This document shows positions 1-8,349 of a stretch of 13,155 nt of DNA, one piece after another. Under the pieces are notes generated by a model that was given only the letters and a program-made list of their open reading frames with translations, was not told the DNA's origin and did not search any database. The stretch's first letter is position 1, and each line of letters begins with the position of its first letter. Position numbers and translations under genes: made by a program. This DNA is from an uncultured Bacilli bacterium (GTDB lineage Bacteria > Bacillota_I > Bacilli_A > RF39 > UBA660). The stretch spans positions 1-13,155 of the forward strand of contig CAKOSD010000015.1 in NCBI GenBank assembly GCA_934101745.1, read 5' to 3'.

Positions 1-1747
1 TAGTAATGATTTATTAAATAACTTAGTAGATTTTATAAGTATTGATGATACTGGGGATGATGATATAGATATTATAGTAAAATATCAAGTAAAAGACCCG
101 ATAATATTTAAAGAAGAGTTTGCCAGAATTATAAAGAATTGTCCTGAACGTTTTAGCAATAATCATAATTTTATATTTAGAAAATTTCTGGATTTAATTA
201 ATGATAGTGAATTTTCTATAAAATATTTTGGAAGTAATGGTTTAGAAGTTAAAAGTGGATTTAAATTAAAAAGTTTAATAAATTTAAGGTGCATTAATGC
301 TAATAATGTAACAAGCGGTGAATGTTTGTCAAAAGCTTTTTCAAAAATAATTAATAAGGAATATGATTTAGTTAAAGATGATGACAATGAGTTGGCAAAA
401 GAAATTTATAATGTAAATGATACTTTTGATAAAAAAATTCAAAGTAATTATTCTGATAAGTTTAATAAGATTCTTGATAAAGGTAAAATTAATAAGCGAT
501 ATAAATTGTCATTAAATTCAAGTCTTGATATAAAAATACTTTTACAAAATGTATTAAAATATAGTTATATAGATGGAGAAAATAGAATTCCCGAAAATCA
601 ATTTGGATTAGGATATACAAACTTAATGATGATTGCCTCATCGTTAATAGAATATATTGATGACTATCCCAAATCAGAATACAATAGTAAAATAAATATT
701 TTAACTGTAGAAGAACCAGAAACATATATGCATCCGCAAATGCAAGAAAATTTGTTGAAAAATTTAAATGCTATTATTAATGAGTTAATAAGTAATAGTA
801 ATAAAAATATAAATACCCAATTAATTATAACTTCTCATTCTTCTCATGTTTTAAATAGTAAGATTCAAACTAGTAATAGTTTTAATAATATAGATTATAT
901 TAATTTTAATGTTGCTGATAACAATATTAAAGTAATAAATTTAAATGATGATGGCATTATTAAAAAAGCAACTAAAAAAGTTGCTGATAAAAATTTGAAC
1001 TTTATAAAAAAACATATAACTTTAGGAGCTACTGAATTATTTTTTTCAGATGCTATAATTATTGTTGAAGGTGTTACTGAATATAAGTTGTTAAAATATT
1101 ATTTTCAAGAGGAATGTAAAGAATTAGATGAATTTTATATATCAATATTCTGTTTGGGAGGCGCTCATGCCAAAATGTATGATGGCCTTATAAAGACTCT
1201 TGAAATACCAACTTTAATAATAACGGATGTGGATTTAAAATTAGAAAAATCAAAAAACGAAGATGAAAAATATAATAGAATTATTTGCGATAATTTAGTG
1301 AAGGCTACTATTAAAAATGAAACAATTAATTATTACAAAGATAATAATTGTAATGTTCAAGAAATACTTATGCTTGGAAAATTTCAAATTGATAACTTAT
1401 TTATAACTTTCCAACATGAGGTCTATGAAAAATCAGATGAAAAAATTTATGCAACATCATTTGAGGAAGCACTTATTTTATCGAATCAGAATAACAAAAA
1501 ATTTATTGAGGCTTTAAAGTCTGTTAAACCAGAAGTTTTTAAGAAAATTAATGAAAAAAACATTTTTGAAAAATCAACAGAAATTCAAAATAATTTAAAA
1601 AATGTTAAGAGTAACTTTGCTGATACTTTGTTATATCAAAAAATTACTGATAAGTTGGATTTTGAATTTCCAAAATATATCAAGGATGGAATTGATTTTT
1701 TAAAAAATCAATTAGTTGTAAGTACTGGTGATGCAAATGAACAATAG
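1..1747 (+). CDS. gajA: OLD-family ATPase/TOPRIM nuclease, GajA-like (5' end missing)
   Basis: This is the probable nuclease subunit of a Gabija anti-phage system, a DNA endonuclease controlled by an ABC-type ATPase. The frame is open from base 2 and gives 581 visible residues, so the gene begins left of the window. A TTG at 326 is only an internal Leu codon. Visible in order are a degenerate ABC signature (FGLGYTNLM, residues 201-209), Walker B (ILTVEEPE, 233-240), an H-loop (TSHSSH, His279), and a TOPRIM domain with VEGVTE (Glu356, Glu360) and DVD (Asp409, Asp411). A helical tail contains KSNFADTL near 536-543. Walker A is not present and should lie a few dozen residues upstream, judging by the usual OLD spacing. 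The gene overlaps the helicase gene that follows, which is the class 2 OLD/Gabija arrangement. The family call is strong. Assignment to Gabija rests on the partner gene. Confidence 0.9.
   Translation, partial: SNDLLNNLVDFISIDDTGDDDIDIIVKYQVKDPIIFKEEFARIIKNCPERFSNNHNFIFRKFLDLINDSEFSIKYFGSNGLEVKSGFKLKSLINLRCINANNVTSGECLSKAFSKIINKEYDLVKDDDNELAKEIYNVNDTFDKKIQSNYSDKFNKILDKGKINKRYKLSLNSSLDIKILLQNVLKYSYIDGENRIPENQFGLGYTNLMMIASSLIEYIDDYPKSEYNSKINILTVEEPETYMHPQMQENLLKNLNAIINELISNSNKNINTQLIITSHSSHVLNSKIQTSNSFNNIDYINFNVADNNIKVINLNDDGIIKKATKKVADKNLNFIKKHITLGATELFFSDAIIIVEGVTEYKLLKYYFQEECKELDEFYISIFCLGGAHAKMYDGLIKTLEIPTLIITDVDLKLEKSKNEDEKYNRIICDNLVKATIKNETINYYKDNNCNVQEILMLGKFQIDNLFITFQHEVYEKSDEKIYATSFEEALILSNQNNKKFIEALKSVKPEVFKKINEKNIFEKSTEIQNNLKNVKSNFADTLLYQKITDKLDFEFPKYIKDGIDFLKNQLVVSTGDANEQ
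1727..1732 (+). promoter_or_regulatory. Shine-Dalgarno (GGTGAT) for the helicase gene, inside the end of gajA
   Basis: Three in-frame starts lie close together: GTG 1728, ATG 1731 and ATG 1737. The only GG-containing Shine-Dalgarno-like stretch overlaps the first two and sits 4 nt before ATG 1737, so ATG 1737 is preferred. Being inside the upstream reading frame, the site suggests translational coupling. Confidence 0.5.
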
Positions 1748-3728
1748 TAAATTAGAAATATCTACATTAGCACTTAATGAAGATAAAGAAAAATTAACAT
1801 CTATTTATGGGACGATTGATAACCATAAAAGTTGGTGCTTAAAAGCCGGAGCCGGTTCTGGTAAAACTTATTCTTTAGTAGAAAGTATTAAATATATTGC
1901 TAGAAATTATGGACTATCACTTAAATATAATAATCAAAAAATAGCTTGTATAACCTATACTAATGTAGCAGCAGAAGAAATAGAAAATAGAATAGGTAAT
2001 AATGACATTGTTATTGTATCAACGATACATGAATTTGTCTGGAATATTATAGAAAAATATCAAGCTCAATTAAAAAAGTATGTGATTCGTGATATCGAAA
2101 AAGAAAAAATAACCTTAAAAAACGATATAGAGGCATTGCAAGCAAGTGAGGAATTAACCAAGGAAGATATTAATTCCATAATTAAAATTGAATCTGAATT
2201 TTGGAAACATCAGCACGATGACGCATCAACATTTAAAATTTTTTTTAATAATATAGTGACTGATAAGAAAATTAGAAGTGTTAGTAGGGTTAAAAATATT
2301 ATAAAAAAATCAGTGAAGCTAAATAAACTTGAAGCCTTAACGGAAAAGAATTATCCTAAAAAAGTTAGTTATAATCCTAGATATAATTCTAACAATTTAG
2401 CAAAATTTAGGATAACTCATGATGATATTTTAAAGTATTTTAAAAATATGATTGAAGATTATGAGATGTTTAGAAAAATATTGTGTAATGAATATCCGTA
2501 TATTTTAGTTGACGAATATCAGGATACCAATAAAAATATAATTGAAGGTTTAGAAATATTAATTGGGTATGCTAATGATAATTATCTTGATTTTTGTGTC
2601 GGATATTATGGAGATGAGATGCAAGCCATTTATAAAGACAATAATGATGATATGATAAATTTAACTTCAAAATTATATAATATTATTAACTCAAAATATA
2701 ATTGGCGTTCTGCGAAAAGTATAATAGAGTTTGCTAATAAGATTAGAGAGGACAATTTAAAGCAAAGCAGTATTTATAAAGATAATTATGGTAAAAGAAT
2801 TTTATTTATTGAAAATGATTTTGATAGTACAAGTCAACTCGAATTTTTTAGAGACAAATGGAATGTAAGTAAAGATAATCCGCTACATGTTTTTGTTTTA
2901 AAGAATAAAACCGTTGCTGAATATAATGATTTTCTATCTGTTTTTACTTACTTTGAAAGTATGGTTCCTAATAATGAACTTAGAAATTACGTATTGAGTA
3001 ATGATAAATTTAGATTAGGAGAAGTAGCTGTAACTTTAATTAATTTAACTGAGTTTGTATTAAAAATTATAAATAATAATAAAAGTGTTATGCTTAATTC
3101 ATTTATTTCAAAAGAAGTTGCTAATAAGCTAAATTATAATATTATAAAATATATTAATCAAAAAATATTAAAAATTCGTGAAAAACTATTGGGTACAAAT
3201 CAAACTCTTGAACAAGTTTTAAATATTGTATTTGATTCTTCGGATGATTCCATGGCAATTTGGAAAAGCATTAATAAAGAAGTGGCATTAGTAAATTTAC
3301 AAGAATTCAATTTGAATTATATTGATAGTGTAGATAATCTAAAAAAATATCTAAGCAGTAAATTTTCTGAAAAAGATTTGGAAAGTGTATATTCCATTTT
3401 AAAAGTCAATATGCAAGAATTTTATAATTGGTTTAACTATATAAATAGAAATTATGGAAGAAAAAATATTATATATCATACATTTCATGGTACTAAAGGT
3501 TTAGAATTTGATAACGTTGTAATTGTAATAAATGATACATTTGATAGAAAAAACTTTTTTAAAACTATTTATAGTGAAAATGACATTAAAAGTGAAGTTT
3601 TTAGAAATTTATTTTATGTAGCGGTCACAAGATCAAGAAAAAACTTAGCTATAATTAGCAATCAGCTGAATGAATATAAAGAACAATTTAAAAAAGAATT
3701 TGATGGTTTATTAGATTTTAAAGAATAA
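1737..3728 (+). CDS. gajB: UvrD/Rep-like SF1A helicase, GajB-like
   Basis: This is the probable helicase/NTPase subunit of the Gabija pair. In studied systems it assembles with GajA and is thought to sense or process phage DNA intermediates. From ATG 1737 the protein has 663 residues and carries a full set of SF1A motifs: Walker A GAGSGKT (38-44), Ia ITYTNVAAEE (72-81), Walker B VDEYQDT (258-264), motif III GDEMQAIY (292-299), WRS (323-325), motif V HTFHGTKGLEFD (581-592), and motif VI YVAVTRSR (627-634). No catalytic motif is missing, so it should be active. It starts 11 bp before the gajA stop. At 663 residues it is longer than the roughly 500-residue prototype. The extra length falls at about 110-240 (1B region) and 340-560 (2A/2B region). 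A general repair helicase of the UvrD/PcrA type is less likely given the partner and size. Confidence 0.9.
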   Translation: MNNSKLEISTLALNEDKEKLTSIYGTIDNHKSWCLKAGAGSGKTYSLVESIKYIARNYGLSLKYNNQKIACITYTNVAAEEIENRIGNNDIVIVSTIHEFVWNIIEKYQAQLKKYVIRDIEKEKITLKNDIEALQASEELTKEDINSIIKIESEFWKHQHDDASTFKIFFNNIVTDKKIRSVSRVKNIIKKSVKLNKLEALTEKNYPKKVSYNPRYNSNNLAKFRITHDDILKYFKNMIEDYEMFRKILCNEYPYILVDEYQDTNKNIIEGLEILIGYANDNYLDFCVGYYGDEMQAIYKDNNDDMINLTSKLYNIINSKYNWRSAKSIIEFANKIREDNLKQSSIYKDNYGKRILFIENDFDSTSQLEFFRDKWNVSKDNPLHVFVLKNKTVAEYNDFLSVFTYFESMVPNNELRNYVLSNDKFRLGEVAVTLINLTEFVLKIINNNKSVMLNSFISKEVANKLNYNIIKYINQKILKIREKLLGTNQTLEQVLNIVFDSSDDSMAIWKSINKEVALVNLQEFNLNYIDSVDNLKKYLSSKFSEKDLESVYSILKVNMQEFYNWFNYINRNYGRKNIIYHTFHGTKGLEFDNVVIVINDTFDRKNFFKTIYSENDIKSEVFRNLFYVAVTRSRKNLAIISNQLNEYKEQFKKEFDGLLDFKE

Positions 3729-3810
3729 ACATATTACTTAATTATATGTAAATAAAAAGTTTTAAAGTATAAGTGATATTAAATTAGAAAATTGTTGAAA
3801 TCAAAAAAAT

Positions 3811-3818
3811 AGAGGTGA
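3811..3818 (+). promoter_or_regulatory. Shine-Dalgarno AGAGGTGA of the STAND gene
   Basis: The site lies 5 nt before ATG 3824. It contains an in-frame GTG (3815), which is better read as part of the ribosome binding site than as a start. The 95-bp gap after the helicase gene (3729-3823) shows no convincing sigma-A promoter and no T-tract terminator, so read-through from the Gabija pair is plausible. Confidence 0.7.
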
Positions 3819-3823
3819 ATTTT

Positions 3824-6800
3824 ATGGCACGTAAATTGGAAATAGAAAGCAAAATATTACAACTTAATGGCGGACAATATCAAGCGCTATGTTCAGAGTA
3901 TATTTGTAAAAAACGTAACCTAAATAATATTGTTGATTTAGGTCAAAAAACTGGATCTTATAAGACTACAAAAGGAACTCCTGATGCTTATTCAAAAACC
4001 GAAGATGGTAAATTTATTTTGATAGCTTGTGGTACTGTAGAAAAAAATTCGATAAGAAAAATTAATGATGATATAAGAGATTGCTTAAATGAAAAAAAGA
4101 CAGGAATTAAAAAAGATGATATTAAGGAAATTGTTATTTTCCATACATGTACAAATATTAACCCTGGTCAGCAAAAAAGTTTAGAAAACAGTGTTAAAGG
4201 TATCAAGATAAACTTACAAGATATTGATACTTTATCTTACGATTTAAGTAATAAATATCAGTCGATTGCTAATGATCATTTGAATATACCGATTGATACA
4301 AATCAGATATCTGATATAGATACATTTATTAATAGATATGATAACACATATAGTAATTGTCCATTGAATACTAACTATATCGAAAAAAAATATAAATCAG
4401 ATTTGATTAAGTGTGTAAATGAAAATTATATTACTTTAGTTACTGGCATTCCTGGTGTCGGTAAAACCAAAAATGTTATAGAAGTTTGTAAATATTTTGA
4501 GTCTTTAAATATATATAAAGTAATTTGTGTTAAATTAAATGGGAAACCAATTTATGATGATTTAAAATTTGAACTTGAAAAAGATAAGCCTTTTTTAATA
4601 TTTATTGATGACATTAACTATATGCCAAATCTAAGATCATTTATTGACTATATAAAATCTAATAGTATAAATGTCAAAGTTATTGCAACCATAAGAGACT
4701 ATCAATTAGATGATGTTAAAAGAAAAATAGAAAATTATATAACACCAATTGTATATAGAATTAGCATAATGTCAGATGACGATATAAAAGAAGTATTAGA
4801 AAAATCATGTGGAGTTACTAATTGTAACTGGCAACAACGAATAATTAATATTGCTAATGGTAATCCTAGAATCGCAATAATGACTTTCAATTTTTTGAAA
4901 GAAAATCCTAATATTAATTGTATTGCTGATGTTTTTAGAAAATATTACGATAATATTATTAAGTCAAAACAATTAACTTCTGATGAAGTAGATTTACTAT
5001 TTTATATTTCTGTATTATCACCTTTTAGTATTAAAGATGAAAAAATAATGACAATTCTAACAGCCAAAAATATAAATATTTTAGAAACGATTTTAAAACT
5101 TAATGATTATGAATTGATTAATTATTTTAATGATGAAGCCATAAAAATATGTGATCAAAATTTATCTAATTATATTGTATACAAATATCTATTTGTTGAC
5201 AAAAAAATCAAATTATCTAATTTTATAAAAATGTTGTACCAAAGTTATAAATTGAAATTAATTAGCACCATTAATATGCTTACTGAAGTCTTTTATAGTA
5301 AGGAACTTTATGAGTACCTATGTTCTGAAATTAATGTTGTTTGGAACGAATCTGAATATATTAACAATTTTGATTTTTTAACAGCATTTCATAATATGAA
5401 TTTGACTCGTTCGAGCGCTGTAGTAAAAAAAATAATTGATAACAAAAGGACAAAAGATGTTCCCTGTACAATTAAATATAAAGATAATCCCTATATCAGT
5501 GATGAACTGCTTTATATAATTACAGATTTAAATAATTGGAATTTTAAAATTTCTGTTCAGTTAATGTTTAAATACTTAGAAAAATCACCTGATTTATATA
5601 ATGATATTATTAGTTTAATAAAAGAAAAGTGGATTTTTAAATATTTAGATAAAAGTTTTGAAAATGAAAAATATTTAATAGATTATATAATTAATAAATA
5701 TAACGAAGATACTATTTATAAAGATTTGTACACATTAATTGCTAAAAAAATTTTAGAAGAATGCTTTAAAGTTGAAATAGATAGGAGTTATGCTAACAAG
5801 CCGGGTAGTTTAGTATTTGTGAATTTTTCGTTGGAGGAAAATAAGTATTTTAATGATTTTAGAAAGTATATTTTTGATAAAATAATTAGCTTATCAAAAA
5901 AAGATAATGAGTTTTTTAATGTCTTATTAGAAAAACAAATTTGGTATGTAAAAAAAGATAATTTGAACATATTCAAAAGAGATATAAAATACATAGATAA
6001 TGAACTTTTTACTAACATTGAAAAATTTGATATAAACTATTGTGTAATTATTTACAACATAAGATTTTATTGTAATAAATATAATATTACTTTACCATTA
6101 AATATGCAAAAATACTCTTTATGTAAAGAATTTGTTTTATTAGATATGTTTTACAGTTATGAGTACGGTAAAGAAAATAAAATGTTTATCGAATACATTA
6201 AAACTTTAAGCATTAAAGATTATGATAATTTATTTAAATATTTAAAGTGCGCTGAAGCTACCGGAATGCTTAATGACTATAAATTTTATCATTCGGTTAT
6301 TATGATGTTTGATTATTTAGTTGATAACAAAAATGATACATTTATGACTATTTTCGAATTATATTTAAATAATGATACGCCATTTATGCAACAGCTTTAT
6401 TATCTTTTAAGATATAATAATAAAAGAGAATTGATTGAAAAAGTTAGAATATCAAATTCAAAATATAAATATTATATTTTGGCATTTCTATTCCAACAAA
6501 ATGTAAAGGTTGAATATATGGATTATGTTAATAATTTTTTACTGGATCAGGAAGGGGTATCCCAAAAATATACGCTTGATGTTGGGTCAATTTTAAAATA
6601 TACAAATTATGATGCATCTTTACTTAATTGTTACACTAAACAAATTTTATTAGAAAATGATGAGCAACTGGTATATCAATACTTTAAAAACTTAGATGAT
6701 GAATTATGTAAAAAGCTCATTGCTTCTTTTGAAGATAAAAAAATATTGGAAGATTTATATATCATTGTCTTAAAAAATCAATTTTTAGATATAAAAAGAA

Positions 6801-7402
6801 CATTTGGTTACCTCTTAGTAAAAAATAATCCAAATTTTATAATTGAAATAGAAAAAAGCGATTGTTTTGGCTCTGAAACATTGTCTGAAATAATGGAATT
6901 AGTTTGGAAAGATGAAGACTATATAACTTTGACAACTGATATATTTAATAGCCTTATTTCGACAATGATGGGATATTTAAAAGTTTCTTGTCTAGTGAAT
7001 AAGGAAAGTGATTTAAAAGATATGAGAATGAATTGGTACAAATATTACATTAAAAACAATATAAATGATTTAAACAAAATAGAGTGGATATTTTATGTAA
7101 TAGCTTGTGAAAACGATGAAACTAAATTAGAAATTATATCTAATTTTTTAGATTTGAATCATGATATTGAGGCTTTTAAAAAATTAAGTTTCTTCCCACT
7201 TTCATACACCATTAGTGGCAGCAGTGTTCCTTATTATGAAAAACAGCTAGAATTTTTATATAAAGTCGATAATCTAGTAAACAGCAAAGAAAAAATTGAG
7301 TATTTGAACCACTTAGATTACTTAGGATTAAGAATAAATGGTTTAAAATCATGGATAAAAAAGATTAAAACTGAAGAATTTTTAGATGATTATAGAATAT
7401 AA
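3824..7402 (+). CDS. Avs-like protein: restriction-endonuclease-like domain + STAND NTPase + helical C-terminus
   Basis: This is a 1192-residue protein of the multidomain STAND NTPase type used in anti-phage defence. There, the C-terminal half senses a phage component and the NTPase oligomerises to activate an N-terminal effector. Residues about 10-155 look like the restriction-endonuclease fold found in such proteins: GQYQALCSEY (17-26), then KGTPD (50-54), then strand FILIACGT (64-71). Walker A GIPGVGKT is at 208-215, Walker B FLIFIDDI at 257-264, sensor-like IATIRD at 287-292, and a GNPR motif at 346-349. The rest is Lys/Asp/Asn-rich, predicted helical and without a motif I can name. The position of the usual second acidic residue holds Ala68 in ACG, so the nuclease may be inactive or diverged. 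There are no signal peptide or membrane segments. It is shorter than most classical Avs proteins and could be a related nSTAND3-type family. The trigger is unknown. Confidence 0.75.
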   Translation: MARKLEIESKILQLNGGQYQALCSEYICKKRNLNNIVDLGQKTGSYKTTKGTPDAYSKTEDGKFILIACGTVEKNSIRKINDDIRDCLNEKKTGIKKDDIKEIVIFHTCTNINPGQQKSLENSVKGIKINLQDIDTLSYDLSNKYQSIANDHLNIPIDTNQISDIDTFINRYDNTYSNCPLNTNYIEKKYKSDLIKCVNENYITLVTGIPGVGKTKNVIEVCKYFESLNIYKVICVKLNGKPIYDDLKFELEKDKPFLIFIDDINYMPNLRSFIDYIKSNSINVKVIATIRDYQLDDVKRKIENYITPIVYRISIMSDDDIKEVLEKSCGVTNCNWQQRIINIANGNPRIAIMTFNFLKENPNINCIADVFRKYYDNIIKSKQLTSDEVDLLFYISVLSPFSIKDEKIMTILTAKNINILETILKLNDYELINYFNDEAIKICDQNLSNYIVYKYLFVDKKIKLSNFIKMLYQSYKLKLISTINMLTEVFYSKELYEYLCSEINVVWNESEYINNFDFLTAFHNMNLTRSSAVVKKIIDNKRTKDVPCTIKYKDNPYISDELLYIITDLNNWNFKISVQLMFKYLEKSPDLYNDIISLIKEKWIFKYLDKSFENEKYLIDYIINKYNEDTIYKDLYTLIAKKILEECFKVEIDRSYANKPGSLVFVNFSLEENKYFNDFRKYIFDKIISLSKKDNEFFNVLLEKQIWYVKKDNLNIFKRDIKYIDNELFTNIEKFDINYCVIIYNIRFYCNKYNITLPLNMQKYSLCKEFVLLDMFYSYEYGKENKMFIEYIKTLSIKDYDNLFKYLKCAEATGMLNDYKFYHSVIMMFDYLVDNKNDTFMTIFELYLNNDTPFMQQLYYLLRYNNKRELIEKVRISNSKYKYYILAFLFQQNVKVEYMDYVNNFLLDQEGVSQKYTLDVGSILKYTNYDASLLNCYTKQILLENDEQLVYQYFKNLDDELCKKLIASFEDKKILEDLYIIVLKNQFLDIKRTFGYLLVKNNPNFIIEIEKSDCFGSETLSEIMELVWKDEDYITLTTDIFNSLISTMMGYLKVSCLVNKESDLKDMRMNWYKYYIKNNINDLNKIEWIFYVIACENDETKLEIISNFLDLNHDIEAFKKLSFFPLSYTISGSSVPYYEKQLEFLYKVDNLVNSKEKIEYLNHLDYLGLRINGLKSWIKKIKTEEFLDDYRI

Positions 7403-7478
7403 AATATGAGTATAATAGCCATAAATTGTTATAGCTAACGCTGTGCTTTTTCTGCTTGAAATGTTTTAATTATATGAA

Positions 7479-7504
7479 AAAAATGTGATTTTTCTCACAT
7501 TTTT
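7479..7504. terminator. Hairpin between convergent genes, possible bidirectional terminator
   Basis: A perfect 10-bp stem (7479-7488 with 7495-7504) closes a 6-nt loop. On the plus strand the TCACA arm runs into TTTTTATTTT. On the minus strand the same stem is followed by a run of T. The stem overlaps the stop codon of the minus-strand sugar transferase (7503-7505) and lies 76 bp after the stop of the STAND gene. It can therefore serve both transcripts. The core is only 4 to 5 strong pairs, so efficiency is uncertain. Confidence 0.65.
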
Positions 7505-8168
7505 ATTTTGCTCCAGTTTTAAATACTACAGCCTTAATAGTTCTAAATACACACTTAATATCTAGAAGAATACTACAATGATTTACATAATAATATTCAA
7601 GTTCTAATCTTTTTTCATAAGTAGTAGCAGATCTACCATTAGCAGCCCACCAGCCAGTAATGCCGGGTTTAACAGCCTCATAAATCTCATGATTACCATT
7701 ATGAGCATCAAGTTCACCTTCAACTAAAGGACGAGGTCCAATTAAGCTTAAATCACCTTTTAAAACATTGATAAACTGTGGTACTTCATCTAATGAAGTT
7801 TTTCTAAGAATTTTACCCATTTTCGTAATTCTAGGATCATTTTCAAACTTTTGATTTTCATCCCATTCTTTTTTATACTTAGGATCTTTTAATAATTCTT
7901 TTAATACTTCATCAGCATTAACTACCATACTTCTAAATTTATAAATATATATAAATTTACCATTTTTACCAATTCTTTTTTGTTTATAGAAGATAGTTTT
8001 AGTATCACCACTTAATAAGTAAGATATCTTTACTATAAGGGCTATAGGTAATAAGAATATGCATCCTATTAAAGAACATATTATATCAAATAATCTTTTA
8101 ATTATAAAATATAATGTCTTTCTAATAGAAAAAGAATTAGCACTTTCTAATGTTGCTTCACCATTCAT
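7503..8168 (-). CDS. Initiating sugar-phosphate transferase (bacterial sugar transferase family)
   Basis: This is a monotopic membrane phosphoglycosyl transferase that starts repeat-unit synthesis of capsule or exopolysaccharide by moving a sugar-1-phosphate from a UDP-sugar to undecaprenyl phosphate. The protein has 221 residues from ATG 8168, chosen because GGGGAG lies 7 nt upstream. An in-frame TTG at 8183 overlaps that site. Features in order are KRLFD (24-28), a hydrophobic membrane helix broken by Pro41 (28-50), KRIGKNGKF with YKFRSM (64-81), the catalytic Asp-Glu pair in TSLDEVPQ (Asp127, Glu128), LIGPRP (142-147), PGITGWW (168-174), and an ELEYYYV tail motif. It is of the short single-domain type without extra N-terminal membrane helices. 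The sugar cannot be told from sequence. It is convergent with the defence genes and divergent from the next gene, so it is transcribed apart from the GT operon it probably serves. Confidence 0.92.
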   Translation of the reverse strand: MNGEATLESANSFSIRKTLYFIIKRLFDIICSLIGCIFLLPIALIVKISYLLSGDTKTIFYKQKRIGKNGKFIYIYKFRSMVVNADEVLKELLKDPKYKKEWDENQKFENDPRITKMGKILRKTSLDEVPQFINVLKGDLSLIGPRPLVEGELDAHNGNHEIYEAVKPGITGWWAANGRSATTYEKRLELEYYYVNHCSILLDIKCVFRTIKAVVFKTGAK

Positions 8169-8175
8169 AATAACA

Positions 8176-8181
8176 CTCCCC
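8176..8181 (-). promoter_or_regulatory. Shine-Dalgarno GGGGAG of the sugar transferase
   Basis: On the minus strand GGGGAG is followed by 7 nt (TGTTATT) and then ATG at 8168-8166. This decides the start in favour of ATG 8168 over TTG 8183. Confidence 0.75.
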
Positions 8182-8268
8182 AAACTACAATTAATTAACT
8201 TAAAGCAAAGTTATTGTATCATATAAATTAATATTGTGGTATAGGTTTTTTATGGAAAGTAGAATTTT

Positions 8269-8297
8269 TTGACTTAAAGTTTAAGAAATAATATAAT
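8269..8297 (+). promoter_or_regulatory. Sigma-A promoter TTGACT-17-TATAAT
   Basis: The -35 TTGACT (8269-8274) matches five of six consensus bases. The -10 TATAAT (8292-8297) is perfect, and the spacer is the optimal 17 bp. Transcription should begin near 8304, giving a leader of about 45 nt to ATG 8350. The spacer contains a palindrome (see next entry). Confidence 0.8.
8273..8285. promoter_or_regulatory. Palindrome CTTAAA-G-TTTAAG in the promoter spacer
   Basis: This is a perfect 6-bp inverted repeat around a single G. It covers the last two bases of the -35 element and most of the spacer. A repressor bound there would block RNA polymerase, so it is an operator candidate. It is short and AT-rich, so chance cannot be excluded. 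Confidence 0.35.
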
Positions 8298-8332
8298 ACT
8301 GTAAGCAAATATGTAATTTATTATGAAAATTA

Positions 8333-8337
8333 AGGAG
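8333..8337 (+). promoter_or_regulatory. Shine-Dalgarno AGGAG of the 262-residue gene
   Basis: AGGAG within TAAGGAGAGA precedes ATG 8350 by 12 nt, slightly longer than usual. It is the only good site upstream and supports that start. Confidence 0.65.
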
Positions 8338-8349
8338 AGACCAAGATAA

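Noticed and set aside
163..387. Minus-strand open frame of 74 codons
   Set aside because: It lies opposite the OLD-family gene, is low in complexity, and lacks a ribosome binding site and any recognisable domain.
3729..3749. ACATAT/ATATGT 6-bp inverted repeat just after the helicase stop
   Set aside because: The stem is short and AT-only apart from one pair, with no T run, so it is not a credible terminator.
5788..6018. Minus-strand frame of 76 codons inside the STAND gene
   Set aside because: It is Leu/Phe/Lys-rich antisense of an AT-rich coding region and has no sign of an independent gene.
8213..8218. TACAAT as -10 of a minus-strand promoter for the sugar transferase
   Set aside because: The overlapping TATGATACAAT looks like a -10 region, but no acceptable -35 lies 16-18 bp upstream. 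A promoter is expected here but its position is not supported.
8198..8279. Direct repeat ACTTAAAG at 8198-8205 and 8272-8279, 74 bp apart
   Set aside because: An 8-bp repeat of this composition is expected about once by chance in an intergenic region this size.
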